DNA of 61,842 nt. Source: Porphyromonas gulae DSM 15663. GTDB lineage: Bacteria; Bacteroidota; Bacteroidia; Bacteroidales; Porphyromonadaceae. The stretch spans positions 1 through 61,842 of the forward strand of contig NZ_KB899158.1 of assembly GCF_000378065.1 (NCBI RefSeq). The letters are read 5' to 3'. A program made the translations under genes and the position numbers. The notes under the pieces are model-generated. The model was not told the origin of the DNA. It did no database searches and saw only the letters and a list, made by a program, of their open reading frames with translations. This document shows, in pieces, positions 1 to 9,888 of the stretch (its first letter is position 1; every line of letters starts with the position of its first letter).

Positions 1-88
1 CGCGGTATAGGTTTGCTTGGATAAAGCGCTTTACAAGATGATTTTATTTCTTAGTCTTTCGATATGTCGATTGCCTTTTTTAGAGGTA

Positions 89-200
<112 letters not shown>

Positions 201-234
201 TTTAAGAAGAAGAGGGGTATTATTTCCCCGAGTC

Positions 235-275
235 AAGGAGAGAGTCTCTAACATACAGAGACTCTCTCCTTTTTT
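235..275 (+). terminator. Intrinsic terminator of the rRNA operon
   Basis: A perfect 15-bp stem (235-249 with 257-271) and a 7-nt loop are followed by a T-run at 270-275. It lies just after the 5S gene and fits as the rRNA operon terminator. Nothing else is clear between here and the gene at 536. Confidence 0.9.
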
Positions 276-535
276 GATTCCTATTTTTGCCAAGGAAGTA
301 TGAAGCAAGAAGGAAGGGAGAAGACAAAAGATCAACTTTTAATATCAAACTCCGGATATATCTGCCTTTTAGGAGTCCTTTTGAATAATAAGTCAGTTTT
401 CCTTACTTTAGCGGGCGAAAAATCATCGGTAAGGGTGTTTTCCTTTCCTCCCAAATGCTTTCTTTAGTCCTTGAATACCGAGGATCGACCGAAATATCTT
501 ATTCAAATCACCAAATAATTATAACCAATACAAGT

Positions 536-2050
536 ATGAAAAGAAGTAAACTACTGGGTCGTATGGCCGTACTGTCTCTGTGTGCTGCCACCGTCTCGGC
601 TCTTGCAGTGGGGCAAGCCGGTACAGCTCCGATTCAGTCCATTCACGCTTCCGACCGCACATCTGTCCGCGAATCTCAGGATATAGCCGACGAATGGAGT
701 GCTGCCATGCCCCAAACGACATGGAGCAGTCATGCCGATATCAGTTGGTACACAGCAGAGGGTACGGAATTTACCCTCACGACGCCACAGCAATTTGCCG
801 GTTTGGCCAAACTCGTCAATAGCGGCAAATCCATGAAAGGCGTGACCATCAAACTGGGTAATGACGTGGACTTTTCGGCCCATCGCTTCGACGAGGTGAT
901 TGGTAAGAATAATGACAATCCCTTTTCCGGCATTTTCGATGGAGCTAATCATACAATATCGGGTGTAATGATCAGTGATCCGACCTTGGGTTTTATCGGA
1001 TTCTTCGGACAAACGAATCAGGCTGTTATCCGCAATACGATCATTCGCAATGCTACGGTCGTAGGCTCTGCTCCTGCCGGAGCTCTTGTTTGCAACATCT
1101 ACAACAAAGGGCTCGTGAGCAACTGCCATGCCTACGACTGTCGAGTGGTTTCCGCCCGATTCGAAACGAGCTTCGGTGGTAGTGGTGCCGGCTCTTTGGT
1201 CGGAGGCCTTTTGAATGAGTCGAGGATTGAAAACAGCTCTGCTACTCGTGTGGAAGTCTATAGCCAGGGACAAAGTGGAGCTTTCATTTCACAGGCTTAT
1301 AACCTCTGCGAGGTGACTAATTGCTTCGTGGCCGATAGCAAGGTGATCGCAGACGTCGGGTTGATCGGTGGATTTGTCGGCGTAAACTTTGCTTTCTTCC
1401 CCGGAACCGAGTCTACTTTCTCCAACTGCTATGCTCTCAATGTGGAAGTCGCATCGCTCGACAGTGGTGATCAAGCCGTTCTCGGAGGGTTTGCCGGTCA
1501 GGTATCAGCCAACTTCATTGCCAAGCACTGCTACGTGTCAGCCAAAGTAACAGGTGGGAAAAATCCGGGTGCTTTTGTCGGTATGACGGCAGACGAATCC
1601 ATGAACTGCAAATACGACGGTTGCTTCTACAACAACGAACAAAACCCGGGTATGGTCGGCATAGGGAACGGCGTCGAAATCCCTGCCATCGCAGGTATGC
1701 CGGAAGCGGCAATGAAGACGGCCGATATGGCTGCCAAGCTCAATGCAGATCAAAATCCTGCTCCCTGGCTTCAGGCAAATGACGTGAACAACGGTTGGCC
1801 GTATCTCAAAGACAACAAACCGGTAGTAACCTCTCTGGCTGCTCCCATGTTCCATGACATCCGTATTTGGGCTGCTGCCGGTCGGATATTCATAGCAGGT
1901 GCTCCTGTGGGCACATCTCTTCAGGTGTACGATATGCAAGGGCGTCGGATTTATAATGAGGCTGCTTTTGCCGATCATGATATTGCGGTTTCATCCGGTA
2001 TATATATCGTACGAGCAGGCGAAAGCATCGTTAAGGTACTCGCTCCCTAA
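536..2050 (+). CDS. Secreted T9SS cargo protein with GLUG-like repeats
   Basis: A 504-residue exported protein. The chosen ATG at 536 gives a standard signal peptide (Lys/Arg start, then a hydrophobic stretch ending near SALAVGQA); an upstream in-frame ATG at 455 would only add a non-signal extension. The middle (about residues 90-390) is a series of GLUG-like beta repeats with recurring G-x-F-x-G and NCY/NCF motifs, as in beta-helical adhesins. The last 70 residues (VYDMQGRRIYN ... GIYIVRAGESIVKVLAP) match a type A T9SS C-terminal sorting domain, so the protein is probably carried across the outer membrane and attached to the surface. The ligand or role is unknown. It is a stand-alone gene with its own terminator. 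Confidence 0.85.
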   Translation: MKRSKLLGRMAVLSLCAATVSALAVGQAGTAPIQSIHASDRTSVRESQDIADEWSAAMPQTTWSSHADISWYTAEGTEFTLTTPQQFAGLAKLVNSGKSMKGVTIKLGNDVDFSAHRFDEVIGKNNDNPFSGIFDGANHTISGVMISDPTLGFIGFFGQTNQAVIRNTIIRNATVVGSAPAGALVCNIYNKGLVSNCHAYDCRVVSARFETSFGGSGAGSLVGGLLNESRIENSSATRVEVYSQGQSGAFISQAYNLCEVTNCFVADSKVIADVGLIGGFVGVNFAFFPGTESTFSNCYALNVEVASLDSGDQAVLGGFAGQVSANFIAKHCYVSAKVTGGKNPGAFVGMTADESMNCKYDGCFYNNEQNPGMVGIGNGVEIPAIAGMPEAAMKTADMAAKLNADQNPAPWLQANDVNNGWPYLKDNKPVVTSLAAPMFHDIRIWAAAGRIFIAGAPVGTSLQVYDMQGRRIYNEAAFADHDIAVSSGIYIVRAGESIVKVLAP

Positions 2051-2077
2051 CGGTCAAAGCCGATATGATCCAATCGT

Positions 2078-2132
2078 ATCCTGTACGAACGATTTGTTTG
2101 TCTCAAGTCATTCGTGCAGGATTCTTTTTTTT
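2078..2132 (+). terminator. Intrinsic terminator after the T9SS cargo gene
   Basis: A 15-bp stem (2078-2092 with 2108-2122, two G-U wobbles) is followed by a run of eight T within 2123-2132. It sits 28 bp after the stop of the 536-2050 gene. Confidence 0.85.
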
Positions 2133-2207
2133 CTTCATGGAGCAGGCGGAATAGCCTATGATCTCTCGCCTCGGTCTTATGAACTGAAAAACGCTCCGAT
2201 CGTGGTG

Positions 2208-2352
2208 TCAGGGCTATCGCATTTGAAAATTTTTAGTCTCTTCCCTATAGAATTTGAATCTCTGACATATGAAATCATGGTTGTTTTGATAATTGAACGT
2301 AGCAATCATGAGGTTTAGATGTACATTAGTGGTTCAAATGCGATTGCCCTGA
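2208..2352. repeat. Spaced 20-bp inverted repeat upstream of dxs
   Basis: The arms at 2208-2227 and 2333-2352 are inverted copies with 19 of 20 positions matching (TCAGGGCTATCGCATTTGAA against the reverse of the second arm). They enclose 105 bp of AT-rich DNA with no convincing gene. It could be a small mobile-element remnant or the closing stem of a structured RNA. Bases 2181-2206 just before it resemble the head of the dispersed repeat family seen elsewhere in the window. Confidence 0.7.
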
Positions 2353-2371
2353 TCGTGGAGTATAGGAGGTC

Positions 2372-2400
2372 TTGATAATAATCCGATATGATTACCTTTG
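2372..2400 (+). promoter_or_regulatory. Promoter of dxs
   Basis: A TTG at 2372-2374 is followed after 18 bp by TACCTTTG at 2393-2400. This fits the Bacteroidota -33/-7 pattern (TTTG, about 19 bp, TAnnTTTG). The dxs ATG is at 2422. Confidence 0.6.
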
Positions 2401-2421
2401 TAGAAACGAAAAAGTATCAAG

Positions 2422-4323
2422 ATGGAAGTCCGTCTAACGACTCTAATCGATCATATAAATTCCCCGGCTGATCTTCGCGCACTGAAACCTGAACAGCTGC
2501 CACAAGTGTGCCGCGAACTGCGCCGCTACATCTTGGAGGTGCTGTCGGTGACCCCCGGTCATCTTGGATCCAGCTTGGGCGCGGTGGATTTTACGGTGGC
2601 TTTGCACTATGTATTCGATACGCCCTACGACCGGATCGTATGGGACGTGGGGCATCAGGCCTATAGCCATAAGATCCTGACAGGCCGGCGCGAAGCCTTC
2701 CGACAATTGCGCCAATGGGGAGGCGTCAGCGGTTTCCCTTCTCCAAAAGAAAGCGAATACGATACTTTCCCTGCAGGACATGCCTCCAACTCTATCTCTG
2801 CAGCACTCGGGATGGCGGTGGCTTCGGCTGTCAAGGAAGAGAAGCGGAAGGTGATAGCCGTCATAGGAGACGGCTCCATGACAGGAGGAATGGCTTTTGA
2901 AGGATTGAATAATGCTTCCTCTTTTCCGAACAATCTGCTGATCATCCTCAATGACAATAATATGTCCATCGACAGGAATGTCGGAGGGCTGAACCGCTAT
3001 ATGGTGGACATTCTCACCAGCAAGACGTACAATACGATTCGCTACGACCTTTATAAGGGCTTGCGAAAAATCAATCTGATCAGCGAGACGAACAGAAAGA
3101 ACCTCCTGCGCTTCAACAACAGCTTCAAGGCACTGCTGGCACGCGAGAGCAATTTGTTCGAAGGATTCAGCATCCGGTATTTCGGCCCCGTCGATGGCAA
3201 TAATGTACTCCGTCTGGTGGAAGTACTCAATCAGATCAAGGATATGGCCGGGCCTAAGATCCTGCACCTGCGAACGATCAAAGGTAAGGGCTACTCTCCG
3301 GCCGAGAAACAAGCTACGATCTGGCATGCACCGGGCGAATTCGACATCAAATCGGGAGAACGCAAGAAAGTAGAGAGCAACCCCGAGCCACCGAAGTTTC
3401 AGGATGTATTCGGCCATACGCTCGTAGAGCTGGCGGACCGGGACGAGCGCATCGTGGGGGTCACTCCGGCCATGCCGACAGGTTGCTCCATGACTTTCCT
3501 GATGAAGAAATACCCGAAGCGAGCGTACGACGTTGGAATCGCCGAAGGGCATGCAGTCACGTTCTCGGCCGGTTTGGCTAAGGAGGGTCTGATCCCGTTT
3601 TGCAATATATACTCTTCTTTCCTCCAAAGAGGATACGATCAGGTGATTCATGACATAGCCCTGTCCGGTGCGCATGTAGTGCTTTGTCTCGACCGTGCCG
3701 GTCTGGTAGGCGAGGACGGTGCCACACACCACGGGGTGTTCGATATGGCTTTCCTCAGATGCGTGCCGGACATAGTAGTGGCTTCTCCGTTGAACGAACA
3801 CGAACTGCGCAATTTGATGTTGACTGCATACAAGGGCTATAACGGGCCCATGGTGATCCGTTATCCCCGTGGCAAAGGCGTCCTGACGGACTGGCACAAC
3901 ACTCCGCGATTGGTCGAAATAGGGCTAGGACGCTGCCTGACGGAGGGTGAAGCTGTTGCCTTCCTCTCCATAGGCCCGATAGGCAATATGGTGCAGAAGG
4001 TAGTGAGGCATTTGGCCGAGAAAGGCGTATCCGCTGCTCATTACGATATGGTATTCCTCAAGCCGCTTGACGAAGATATGCTGCACAGCATCGGGAAGAA
4101 GTTCGATACGATCGTTACTATTGAAGACGGTTGCATTCAAGGTGGATTCGGGACAGCCGTCATGGAGTTTATGGCCGATCATGACTACAGCCCCCGTATC
4201 AGACGGGTGGGAGTACCCGATCGCTTTATCGAGCAAGGATCTGTGCCCGAACAATATGCTGACTGCGGCATGGATGCAGATTCTTTGTTGCGCCTGACTG
4301 AAGAGCTTCTGTTACATTCGTAG
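2422..4323 (+). CDS. dxs: 1-deoxy-D-xylulose-5-phosphate synthase
   Basis: The 633-residue protein is full length for DXS, the thiamine-diphosphate enzyme that joins pyruvate and glyceraldehyde-3-phosphate in the first step of the MEP isoprenoid pathway. Visible marks are the N-terminal TPP half with GHLGSSLG, the [18 protein letters not shown] block, and the cofactor motif [17 protein letters not shown] about residues 148-164. The transketolase pyrimidine domain includes [17 protein letters not shown] and a C-terminal transketolase domain follows. The start at 2422 follows a good promoter by about 21 bp. The gap of 54 bp to trkA allows cotranscription. Confidence 0.97.
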   Translation: MEVRLTTLIDHINSPADLRALKPEQLPQVCRELRRYILEVLSVTPGHLGSSLGAVDFTVALHYVFDTPYDRIVWDVGHQAYSHKILTGRREAFRQLRQWGGVSGFPSPKESEYDTFPAGHASNSISAALGMAVASAVKEEKRKVIAVIGDGSMTGGMAFEGLNNASSFPNNLLIILNDNNMSIDRNVGGLNRYMVDILTSKTYNTIRYDLYKGLRKINLISETNRKNLLRFNNSFKALLARESNLFEGFSIRYFGPVDGNNVLRLVEVLNQIKDMAGPKILHLRTIKGKGYSPAEKQATIWHAPGEFDIKSGERKKVESNPEPPKFQDVFGHTLVELADRDERIVGVTPAMPTGCSMTFLMKKYPKRAYDVGIAEGHAVTFSAGLAKEGLIPFCNIYSSFLQRGYDQVIHDIALSGAHVVLCLDRAGLVGEDGATHHGVFDMAFLRCVPDIVVASPLNEHELRNLMLTAYKGYNGPMVIRYPRGKGVLTDWHNTPRLVEIGLGRCLTEGEAVAFLSIGPIGNMVQKVVRHLAEKGVSAAHYDMVFLKPLDEDMLHSIGKKFDTIVTIEDGCIQGGFGTAVMEFMADHDYSPRIRRVGVPDRFIEQGSVPEQYADCGMDADSLLRLTEELLLHS

Positions 4324-4377
4324 AGGGAGGGCGAGGAGGAGACTTCATATGGATCTCACTAATCTTAATGTAGCAAG

Positions 4378-5718
4378 ATGAACATTGTCATAGCCGGTGC
4401 CGGCGAGGTGGGTACACATTTGGCAAAGATGCTTTCGCAGGAGGACCAGAACATCATCCTGATCGATCCCAATCCCAAACGTTTGGAAGTGGCTGCTATG
4501 CGCACGGAACTGCTGCCTCTTGTGGGCAATCCGCTTTCTCCTTCGGATTTGATTCAGGCCAATGTGAAGTATACCGATCTATTCATCAGCGTAATGCCGG
4601 AAGAGGCGGACAACATCTTGGCTTGTGCCCTCGCTTCACGCTTGGGTGCTTCGAAAACATTGGCGCGCATCAAAAACAACGAATTCCTGAAACCCGATAT
4701 GGTACAGTACTTCCGTGATATGGGAGTCCATACGATGGTTTATCCCGAGCTCTTGGCTGCAAGGGAGATCGTATCGACCATCAAAAATCCATGGGCACGC
4801 CAATACGTGGAGCTGTTCGATGGAGCCTTGGTGCTTGTGGGGGTGAAGGTTCGTGAAGGTGCATATATCGTAGGGAAATATCTTCGTGAACTGACTCGAA
4901 AAGAAGGCAAAATCTTCCATATTGTCGCCATCAAGCGTGACCTCGATACCATTATTCCGAAAGGAAACACGCAGATATTGCACGGTGACATCGTATTCTT
5001 TGCAACGGCGCAAAACCAATTGGATGAAATTCGCAAGCTGGCCGGCAAAGACAATCCGCCCGTCCACAAAGTGGTGATCATGGGTGGTAGCCGCATAGCC
5101 ATCCGATCCATAGAGATGATCCCGCGGAACATACAAGTGGCGATCATCGAGAAAGACAAGGAAAAGAGCATGCGTATCAGTGCCATTGCTCCCACCAACG
5201 TGCAGGTCTACAACGGTGATGGTCGAGACTCGGACATCCTTTTGGAAGCCGGTTTGGATCAGGCCGATGTTTTCATTGCTCTGACGGAAAATTCTGAGAC
5301 GAATGTCCTCGCCTGCTTGGGGGCCAAGCGTTTCGGCGTATTCAAGACCATTGCCAAGGAGGAGAATATAGACTACATTTCGTTAGCTGACCGTCTTGAC
5401 ATCGGTACGCTTATCAACAAAAAACTTTTGGCTGCCGGCTCCATTTTCCGCATATTCCTTGGCGAAGACACGAGTACGGTGAAGTGCCTGACACTCGCCA
5501 ATGCTGACGTAGCCGAACTCGTAGCGCACCGCGGAGCACCCGTTACCAAACGACCTGTGAAAGACCTGAACATTCCGGAGGGAATAACGTTCGGCGGCAT
5601 GGTGCGCAATGGTGTTCCACAAATGATCCATGGCGATACAGTGATCGAACCATATGACCATGTCGTCGTATTCTGCTTGAATACACCGTTGAATATTCTG
5701 AGAGATTTCTTCGGCTAA
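4378..5718 (+). CDS. trkA: Trk potassium uptake regulatory subunit TrkA
   Basis: The 446-residue cytosolic protein has two RCK-type NAD-binding halves. The first opens with IAGAGEVGTHLAKML at the N-terminus and the second with VVIMGGSRIAIRSIEMI near residue 230; each is followed by a TrkA-C-like segment. It gates the TrkH channel in response to nucleotide binding. The trkH gene starts 27 bp after its stop, in the usual trkAH order. Confidence 0.95.
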   Translation: MNIVIAGAGEVGTHLAKMLSQEDQNIILIDPNPKRLEVAAMRTELLPLVGNPLSPSDLIQANVKYTDLFISVMPEEADNILACALASRLGASKTLARIKNNEFLKPDMVQYFRDMGVHTMVYPELLAAREIVSTIKNPWARQYVELFDGALVLVGVKVREGAYIVGKYLRELTRKEGKIFHIVAIKRDLDTIIPKGNTQILHGDIVFFATAQNQLDEIRKLAGKDNPPVHKVVIMGGSRIAIRSIEMIPRNIQVAIIEKDKEKSMRISAIAPTNVQVYNGDGRDSDILLEAGLDQADVFIALTENSETNVLACLGAKRFGVFKTIAKEENIDYISLADRLDIGTLINKKLLAAGSIFRIFLGEDTSTVKCLTLANADVAELVAHRGAPVTKRPVKDLNIPEGITFGGMVRNGVPQMIHGDTVIEPYDHVVVFCLNTPLNILRDFFG

Positions 5719-5745
5719 TCTTCCTCATTGCCAAGTCTGGGCAGT

Positions 5746-7209
5746 ATGTTGCAGCACATCAATTTCAAATTCGTCTTCAAGGTGGTAGGCACTCTATGCC
5801 TGTCCGAGATTCTCTTTCTGTTGATTTGTCTGGGCATATCCGTCTACTACAAGGGGAGCGATCTGCTGCCTTTTGTTTACACCATAGGAGTGATGGCTGC
5901 GGTAGGTTCCTGTTTTTACCTGCTGGGGTGCCGTGCTCGTATGAACAACGCAAGTCGGCGCGAAGGGATGCTTACTGTCACGCTGACGTGGCTGATCCTA
6001 TCGCTTGTCGGCATGCTTCCTTTTGTTTTCGGTGGATATACTCCCTCCGTGACGGATGCTTTCTTCGAGACCATGTCCGGCTTCACGACCACAGGAGCCA
6101 CGATATTCCCCGAGGTAGAGTCTTTGCCCCGAGGCATTCTTTTTTGGCGTAGCATTATGCAGTGGCAGGGCGGTATCGGTATCGTAGTCTTTACGGTAGG
6201 GCTGCTCCCAATGCTCGGTGCCGGAAGTGCCGTTTCGCAGATATACAATGCGGAAACTACGGGCATCATCCACGATCGTTTTCTGCCACGCATCCGTCAG
6301 GTGGCACGTCGGCTTTGTGGTGTCTATATCCTGAGTACTACCGTGCTGATTCTCCTCCTCTGGTTGGGACCGATGGGGCTGTTCGATGCCATTTGCCACG
6401 CTTTTACATGCATTTCCACGGGAGGCTACTCCACGCGCAACAGCAGTATCGCGGAGTTTCAATCCTCATACATAGAGTATGTCACCTCGTTTTTCATGTT
6501 CTACGGCAGCCTAAGCATCACGCTTCAGTACTTTCTGCTGGTAGGGAAACCCAGGAAACTGATTCGTGATGAGGAAATGCGCACTTTTGTCGTCCTGACC
6601 CTTTGTGCCGTTTTGATCACGACACTATGGCTTTTGTATAGGGGGGAATATCCGAGCTTGGAGGAAAACTTCCGACATGCACTCTTCCAAACCTATTCCA
6701 TCATCAGTACCACCGGCTATACTACGGCCGATTATTTCTCGTGGGGGCCTTTCTTTTGGAGTATAGCTATCGTGATGATGATTGTCTGCGGCTGTGCCGG
6801 ATCGACGACGGGAGGGATCAAAATCAGTCGCCTCGTTGTCCTGATGAAAAACCTGCGCAACGAATTCAAGAAGCGTACTCACCCCAATCTGATGGTACCG
6901 GTACGAATCAATGGGATTATCATCACGGGACCATTGGTCAGTCAGGTACTCGCCTTTGCTTTTCTCTATTTCCTGCTGATTTTCTGCAGCATCATCCTCC
7001 TCACGCTTGATGGCATGGACTTTGTCGCTGCAGTCGGTTCGGCCGTATCGGCCATGGGTAACGTGGGTCCCGGATTCGGCGACTACTACGGCAACTTCAG
7101 TCAGGCCGGAGACTTCTCCAAGTGGATTCTTTCTTTCCTGATGCTCACCGGACGTCTGGAAGTTTTCACCGTTATTTCCATTCTCCACCCTGCTTTCTGG
7201 CGCAGATAG
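5746..7209 (+). CDS. trkH: Trk potassium uptake channel subunit TrkH
   Basis: A polytopic inner-membrane protein of 487 residues that carries potassium together with TrkA. The four selectivity-filter-like loops of the TrkH/KtrB family are visible as FTTTGATIF, CISTGGYSTR, STTGYTT and MGNVGPGFG. The motif GCAGSTTGGIK precedes the last third. I chose the ATG at 5746 (MLQHINFKFVFK); an in-frame TTG at 5728 is possible but leaves almost no gap to trkA. No terminator for this operon is obvious on the plus strand before 7360. Confidence 0.95.
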   Translation: MLQHINFKFVFKVVGTLCLSEILFLLICLGISVYYKGSDLLPFVYTIGVMAAVGSCFYLLGCRARMNNASRREGMLTVTLTWLILSLVGMLPFVFGGYTPSVTDAFFETMSGFTTTGATIFPEVESLPRGILFWRSIMQWQGGIGIVVFTVGLLPMLGAGSAVSQIYNAETTGIIHDRFLPRIRQVARRLCGVYILSTTVLILLLWLGPMGLFDAICHAFTCISTGGYSTRNSSIAEFQSSYIEYVTSFFMFYGSLSITLQYFLLVGKPRKLIRDEEMRTFVVLTLCAVLITTLWLLYRGEYPSLEENFRHALFQTYSIISTTGYTTADYFSWGPFFWSIAIVMMIVCGCAGSTTGGIKISRLVVLMKNLRNEFKKRTHPNLMVPVRINGIIITGPLVSQVLAFAFLYFLLIFCSIILLTLDGMDFVAAVGSAVSAMGNVGPGFGDYYGNFSQAGDFSKWILSFLMLTGRLEVFTVISILHPAFWRR

Positions 7210-7360
7210 AGCCTTTTCCTCTCAGAACTTCGGGTACCCCTATAGGCTATAGAATGGAGTATGGCATAAGCCTCCATTTCGTTTTCGTATTTCACGAGAG
7301 CGGTACAGTCCCGTTCTACGCTTCCTGCGCGTCATCCAGAAAGCAAAATAAAGAAAAGGG

Positions 7361-7401
7361 AAAAGAAAAAAGGCCTCTCAAGCTCTGTAGCTTAAGAGAC
7401 C
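7361..7401 (-). terminator. Intrinsic terminator of the tRNA-Cys transcript
   Basis: Read on the minus strand, a 13-bp stem (7401-7389 with 7384-7372, one wobble) and a 4-nt loop are followed by a T-rich run (complement of 7371-7361). It lies 9 bp beyond the 3' end of the minus-strand tRNA-Cys. Confidence 0.8.
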
Positions 7402-7409
7402 TTTTGAAG

Positions 7410-7480
7410 AGGTTCGTGGCGGACTCGAACCGCCGTAGACGGTTTTGCAGACCGTTGCCTAACCACTCGGCCAACGAACC
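7410..7480 (-). tRNA. tRNA-Cys (anticodon GCA)
   Basis: The minus strand folds as a complete tRNA. The acceptor arms GGTTCGT and ACGAACC pair, the anticodon loop is CTGCAAA with anticodon GCA, and the T arm contains GGTTCGAGTCC. The discriminator base is U, the known identity element for tRNA-Cys. No CCA is encoded, so it must be added after transcription. Confidence 0.95.
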
Positions 7481-7625
7481 ATGCTGAGGTTTGCGTCTGC
7501 AAAGAAAAGGTTTTTATTCGAGATTGGCAATGTTTTTCGAATTTTAATCAGGTTGGTCGCGCCAAAACAGATCCGTTTTTGGGTGGAGAAAGCCGAAATA
7601 TCTGTCCCACCGTCTCAAAAAGCAG

Positions 7626-7633
7626 TAAATTTG
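7626..7633 (+). promoter_or_regulatory. Possible -7 element immediately before mtaB
   Basis: TAAATTTG at 7626-7633 matches TAnnTTTG and ends only six bases before the mtaB ATG at 7640. No good -33 element is seen at the expected spacing, so it is tentative. If used, the mRNA would be leaderless. Confidence 0.4.
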
Positions 7634-7639
7634 CGTGGT

Positions 7640-8974
7640 ATGACAGATGCTTTCATCTTTGAAAACAAAAAAGCGGCTTTCCTGACTCTCGGCTGCAAGC
7701 TGAACTTCGCAGAGACCTCGACTATCGGAAAAGCTCTCGCTGAGCAGGGCGTACGACCCGTGCGAGAGGGCGAAAAGGCCGATATATGCGTGGTCAATAC
7801 ATGCTCCGTAACGGAGTTGGCCGATAAGAAATGCCGCAATGCCATTCGCAAGTTACATAAAGAGCATCCGGGTGCGTTGATGATCGTCACCGGCTGCTAT
7901 GCCCAGCTCAAACCGGAGGATATAGCTCGAATAGAGGGAGTGGACATCGTGCTGGGAGCCGATGAAAAGCTCGACCTCGTAAATATCCTCAGCCAAAGAC
8001 CGATACAAGGCTTTGCCGAGCAGACTATTCTCACGACCCCTACAAAGGATATTCGCAAATTCCAACCCGGCTGTTCGGCGGACGACCGCACACGCCATTT
8101 CCTCAAAGTACAGGACGGATGCGACTATCACTGCTCTTACTGTACGATACCCAAAGCTCGCGGACGAAGCCGAAACGGGTCGGTAGAGTCTCTCGTTCGG
8201 CAGGCCGAGGCCGTAGCTGCAGAGGGAGGAAAGGAGATCGTACTTACGGGGGTCAATATAGGAGATTTCGGGCGCAGTACGGGGGAGACATTCCTCGACC
8301 TCTTGCGTGCTCTGGATCAAGTGGAAGGCATCGAACGATACCGAATCGGTTCTATCGAGCCAAATCTTCTTTCGGATGAGCTTATCGAGTTCTGTGCCTC
8401 GGCATGCCGTATCGCTCCGCATTTCCATATGCCGCTTCAGAGCGGATCCGACGATGTACTCAAGCTCATGCGCCGCCGGTACGACACGGCTCTCTTTCGG
8501 GAGCGAGTGGAGCATATCCGCAGGGCATTGCCCCATGCCTTCATCGGGATAGACGTCATTGTAGGTACGAGAGGAGAGACGCCCGAATTCTTCGAAGACT
8601 GCTACAGCTTCCTACGGGAGAAGATTTCTTTCAGCCGCCTGCACGTTTTCACCTATTCGGAGCGTCCCGGCACCCAAGCTCTGCAAATACCTTATAAGGT
8701 AGATGCTCGAGAGAAGCAACGCCGTAGCCGCAGCCTGCTGGATCTGTCCGATCTCCGGCTTGCCGAGTTTTATCGCTCCCAAGAGGGGACGCACCGGCGA
8801 GTGCTGTGGGAGGATGTTTGCCACGAGGGACTGATGCAGGGCTTCACGGAGAACTACGTCCGCGTAGCGGCTCCCTATGCTGCAGATTCTGTCGGCAAGG
8901 TGGAAGAGGTCGTATTGGGCAAAACCGATGCAAGCGGTGAATATGTGCTGACAGCCGATACCGTATTCCAATGA
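7640..8974 (+). CDS. mtaB: tRNA t6A37 methylthiotransferase MtaB
   Basis: The 444-residue radical-SAM enzyme adds a methylthio group to N6-threonylcarbamoyladenosine at position 37 of tRNAs. The N-terminal UPF0004 domain starts at TLGCKLNFAE, with further Fe-S cysteines in NTCSVTELADKKCR and VTGCYAQ. The radical-SAM motif is CDYHCSYCTIPKARGRSR (CxxxCxxC). The GCKLN signature and the CSVT form favour MtaB over MiaB and RimO. A TRAM-like segment forms the C-terminus. I took the ATG at 7640; a longer reading from 7481 would run through the region beside the tRNA and lacks family similarity. The stop overlaps the next start (ATGA). Confidence 0.93.
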   Translation: MTDAFIFENKKAAFLTLGCKLNFAETSTIGKALAEQGVRPVREGEKADICVVNTCSVTELADKKCRNAIRKLHKEHPGALMIVTGCYAQLKPEDIARIEGVDIVLGADEKLDLVNILSQRPIQGFAEQTILTTPTKDIRKFQPGCSADDRTRHFLKVQDGCDYHCSYCTIPKARGRSRNGSVESLVRQAEAVAAEGGKEIVLTGVNIGDFGRSTGETFLDLLRALDQVEGIERYRIGSIEPNLLSDELIEFCASACRIAPHFHMPLQSGSDDVLKLMRRRYDTALFRERVEHIRRALPHAFIGIDVIVGTRGETPEFFEDCYSFLREKISFSRLHVFTYSERPGTQALQIPYKVDAREKQRRSRSLLDLSDLRLAEFYRSQEGTHRRVLWEDVCHEGLMQGFTENYVRVAAPYAADSVGKVEEVVLGKTDASGEYVLTADTVFQ

Positions 8975-9888
8975 AAGCGACACCTCCCTTTTCCTATTAT
9001 TTGCTGTTAGGCCTGACGTATATGCAGGCAGTGCTGCCGCTATGGATGGTGCGGTTGCAGAGCCGTATCCTGGCAGGGCTACTGCACACAGTCGTTCGCT
9101 ACCGGAGAAAAGTGGTGCGTGACAATCTGACTCGCTGTTTCCCCGAGAAATCTTTACCGGAAATACGCCGCATCGAACGCCGATTCTACTATAATTTCAC
9201 GTACCAAATCCTGAGTTCTTTCAAACTCCTGACTTATTCAGAGGCACAACTCCGCCGCCACATCTCATTCGAGAATCTTGATGTCCTGATCCGCTTGCGA
9301 GCCGAAGGGCACCCGGCCATTCTCCTGATGATGGGGCATTTCGGCAACTGGGAGTATTTTTCCGGCAGTCAGGCCATCATCAAAGATTTGGGCTTGCAGA
9401 TCTATCAGATCTTTCGCCCGTTGAAAAGCACTTCTTCCGATCTGCTCATGCATCGCATACGGGAGCGATTCGGTTCGCGTGGGATAGCCAAACACGATGT
9501 GCCGCGCGAGCTCCTCCGGCTTGTCCGCAATCCTATTCCGACAGAGACTCCGCTGGTTATCTTCATAGCCGACCAAAGTCCGGCCTATGCCGGCTCATAC
9601 TGGACTACTTTCTTCGACAGAGAAACGGCTTTCTTCAATGGGACGGAGAAGCTTAGCCGCAAGTTCTCTCTGCCCGTAGTCTATATGGATGTGGAGAAAA
9701 CGGGGCGCGATGCTTTCACCGGCACCATCAAGCTCCTGCACCATCCTCAGGATAACAGTCCCGAAGGCAGTATTACGGAGCAATATGTCCGCCTGATGGA
9801 GACCACTATCCGTCGCGATCCGTCGCAATGGCTTTGGAGCCACCGCCGTTGGAAACGTCCCCGACTGCATAATACCCCCCAGTCATGA
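8971..9888 (+). CDS. Lipid A-type lysophospholipid acyltransferase (LpxL/HtrB family)
   Basis: The 305-residue membrane-associated acyltransferase has an N-terminal hydrophobic helix, then the family catalytic motif MGHFGNWEYF (H-x4-E). Later motifs include FIADQSP and FFNGTEKLSRKF, which bind the acyl carrier and acceptor in the LpxL/LpxM/HtrB family. It most likely adds a secondary acyl chain to lipid A or a related lipid. Its start overlaps the mtaB stop by four bases (ATGA) and its stop overlaps the next start in the same way, so the three genes are translationally coupled. The precise acceptor cannot be read from sequence. Confidence 0.88.
   Translation: MKATPPFSYYLLLGLTYMQAVLPLWMVRLQSRILAGLLHTVVRYRRKVVRDNLTRCFPEKSLPEIRRIERRFYYNFTYQILSSFKLLTYSEAQLRRHISFENLDVLIRLRAEGHPAILLMMGHFGNWEYFSGSQAIIKDLGLQIYQIFRPLKSTSSDLLMHRIRERFGSRGIAKHDVPRELLRLVRNPIPTETPLVIFIADQSPAYAGSYWTTFFDRETAFFNGTEKLSRKFSLPVVYMDVEKTGRDAFTGTIKLLHHPQDNSPEGSITEQYVRLMETTIRRDPSQWLWSHRRWKRPRLHNTPQS

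Noticed and set aside
1899-2318. Open frame of 139 codons past the end of the T9SS cargo gene
   Set aside because: It begins inside the cargo gene in another frame and runs through a strong terminator and a spaced inverted repeat; no signal or family features.
7553-7568. GGTCGCGCCAAAAC resembling a repeat-family arm
   Set aside because: Only about 11 bases match, with no second arm or head nearby; too short to call a copy.
7481-7639. Upstream extension of mtaB
   Set aside because: The extra 53 residues lack similarity to methylthiotransferases, begin next to the tRNA gene, and a -7 element lies just before the internal ATG at 7640.
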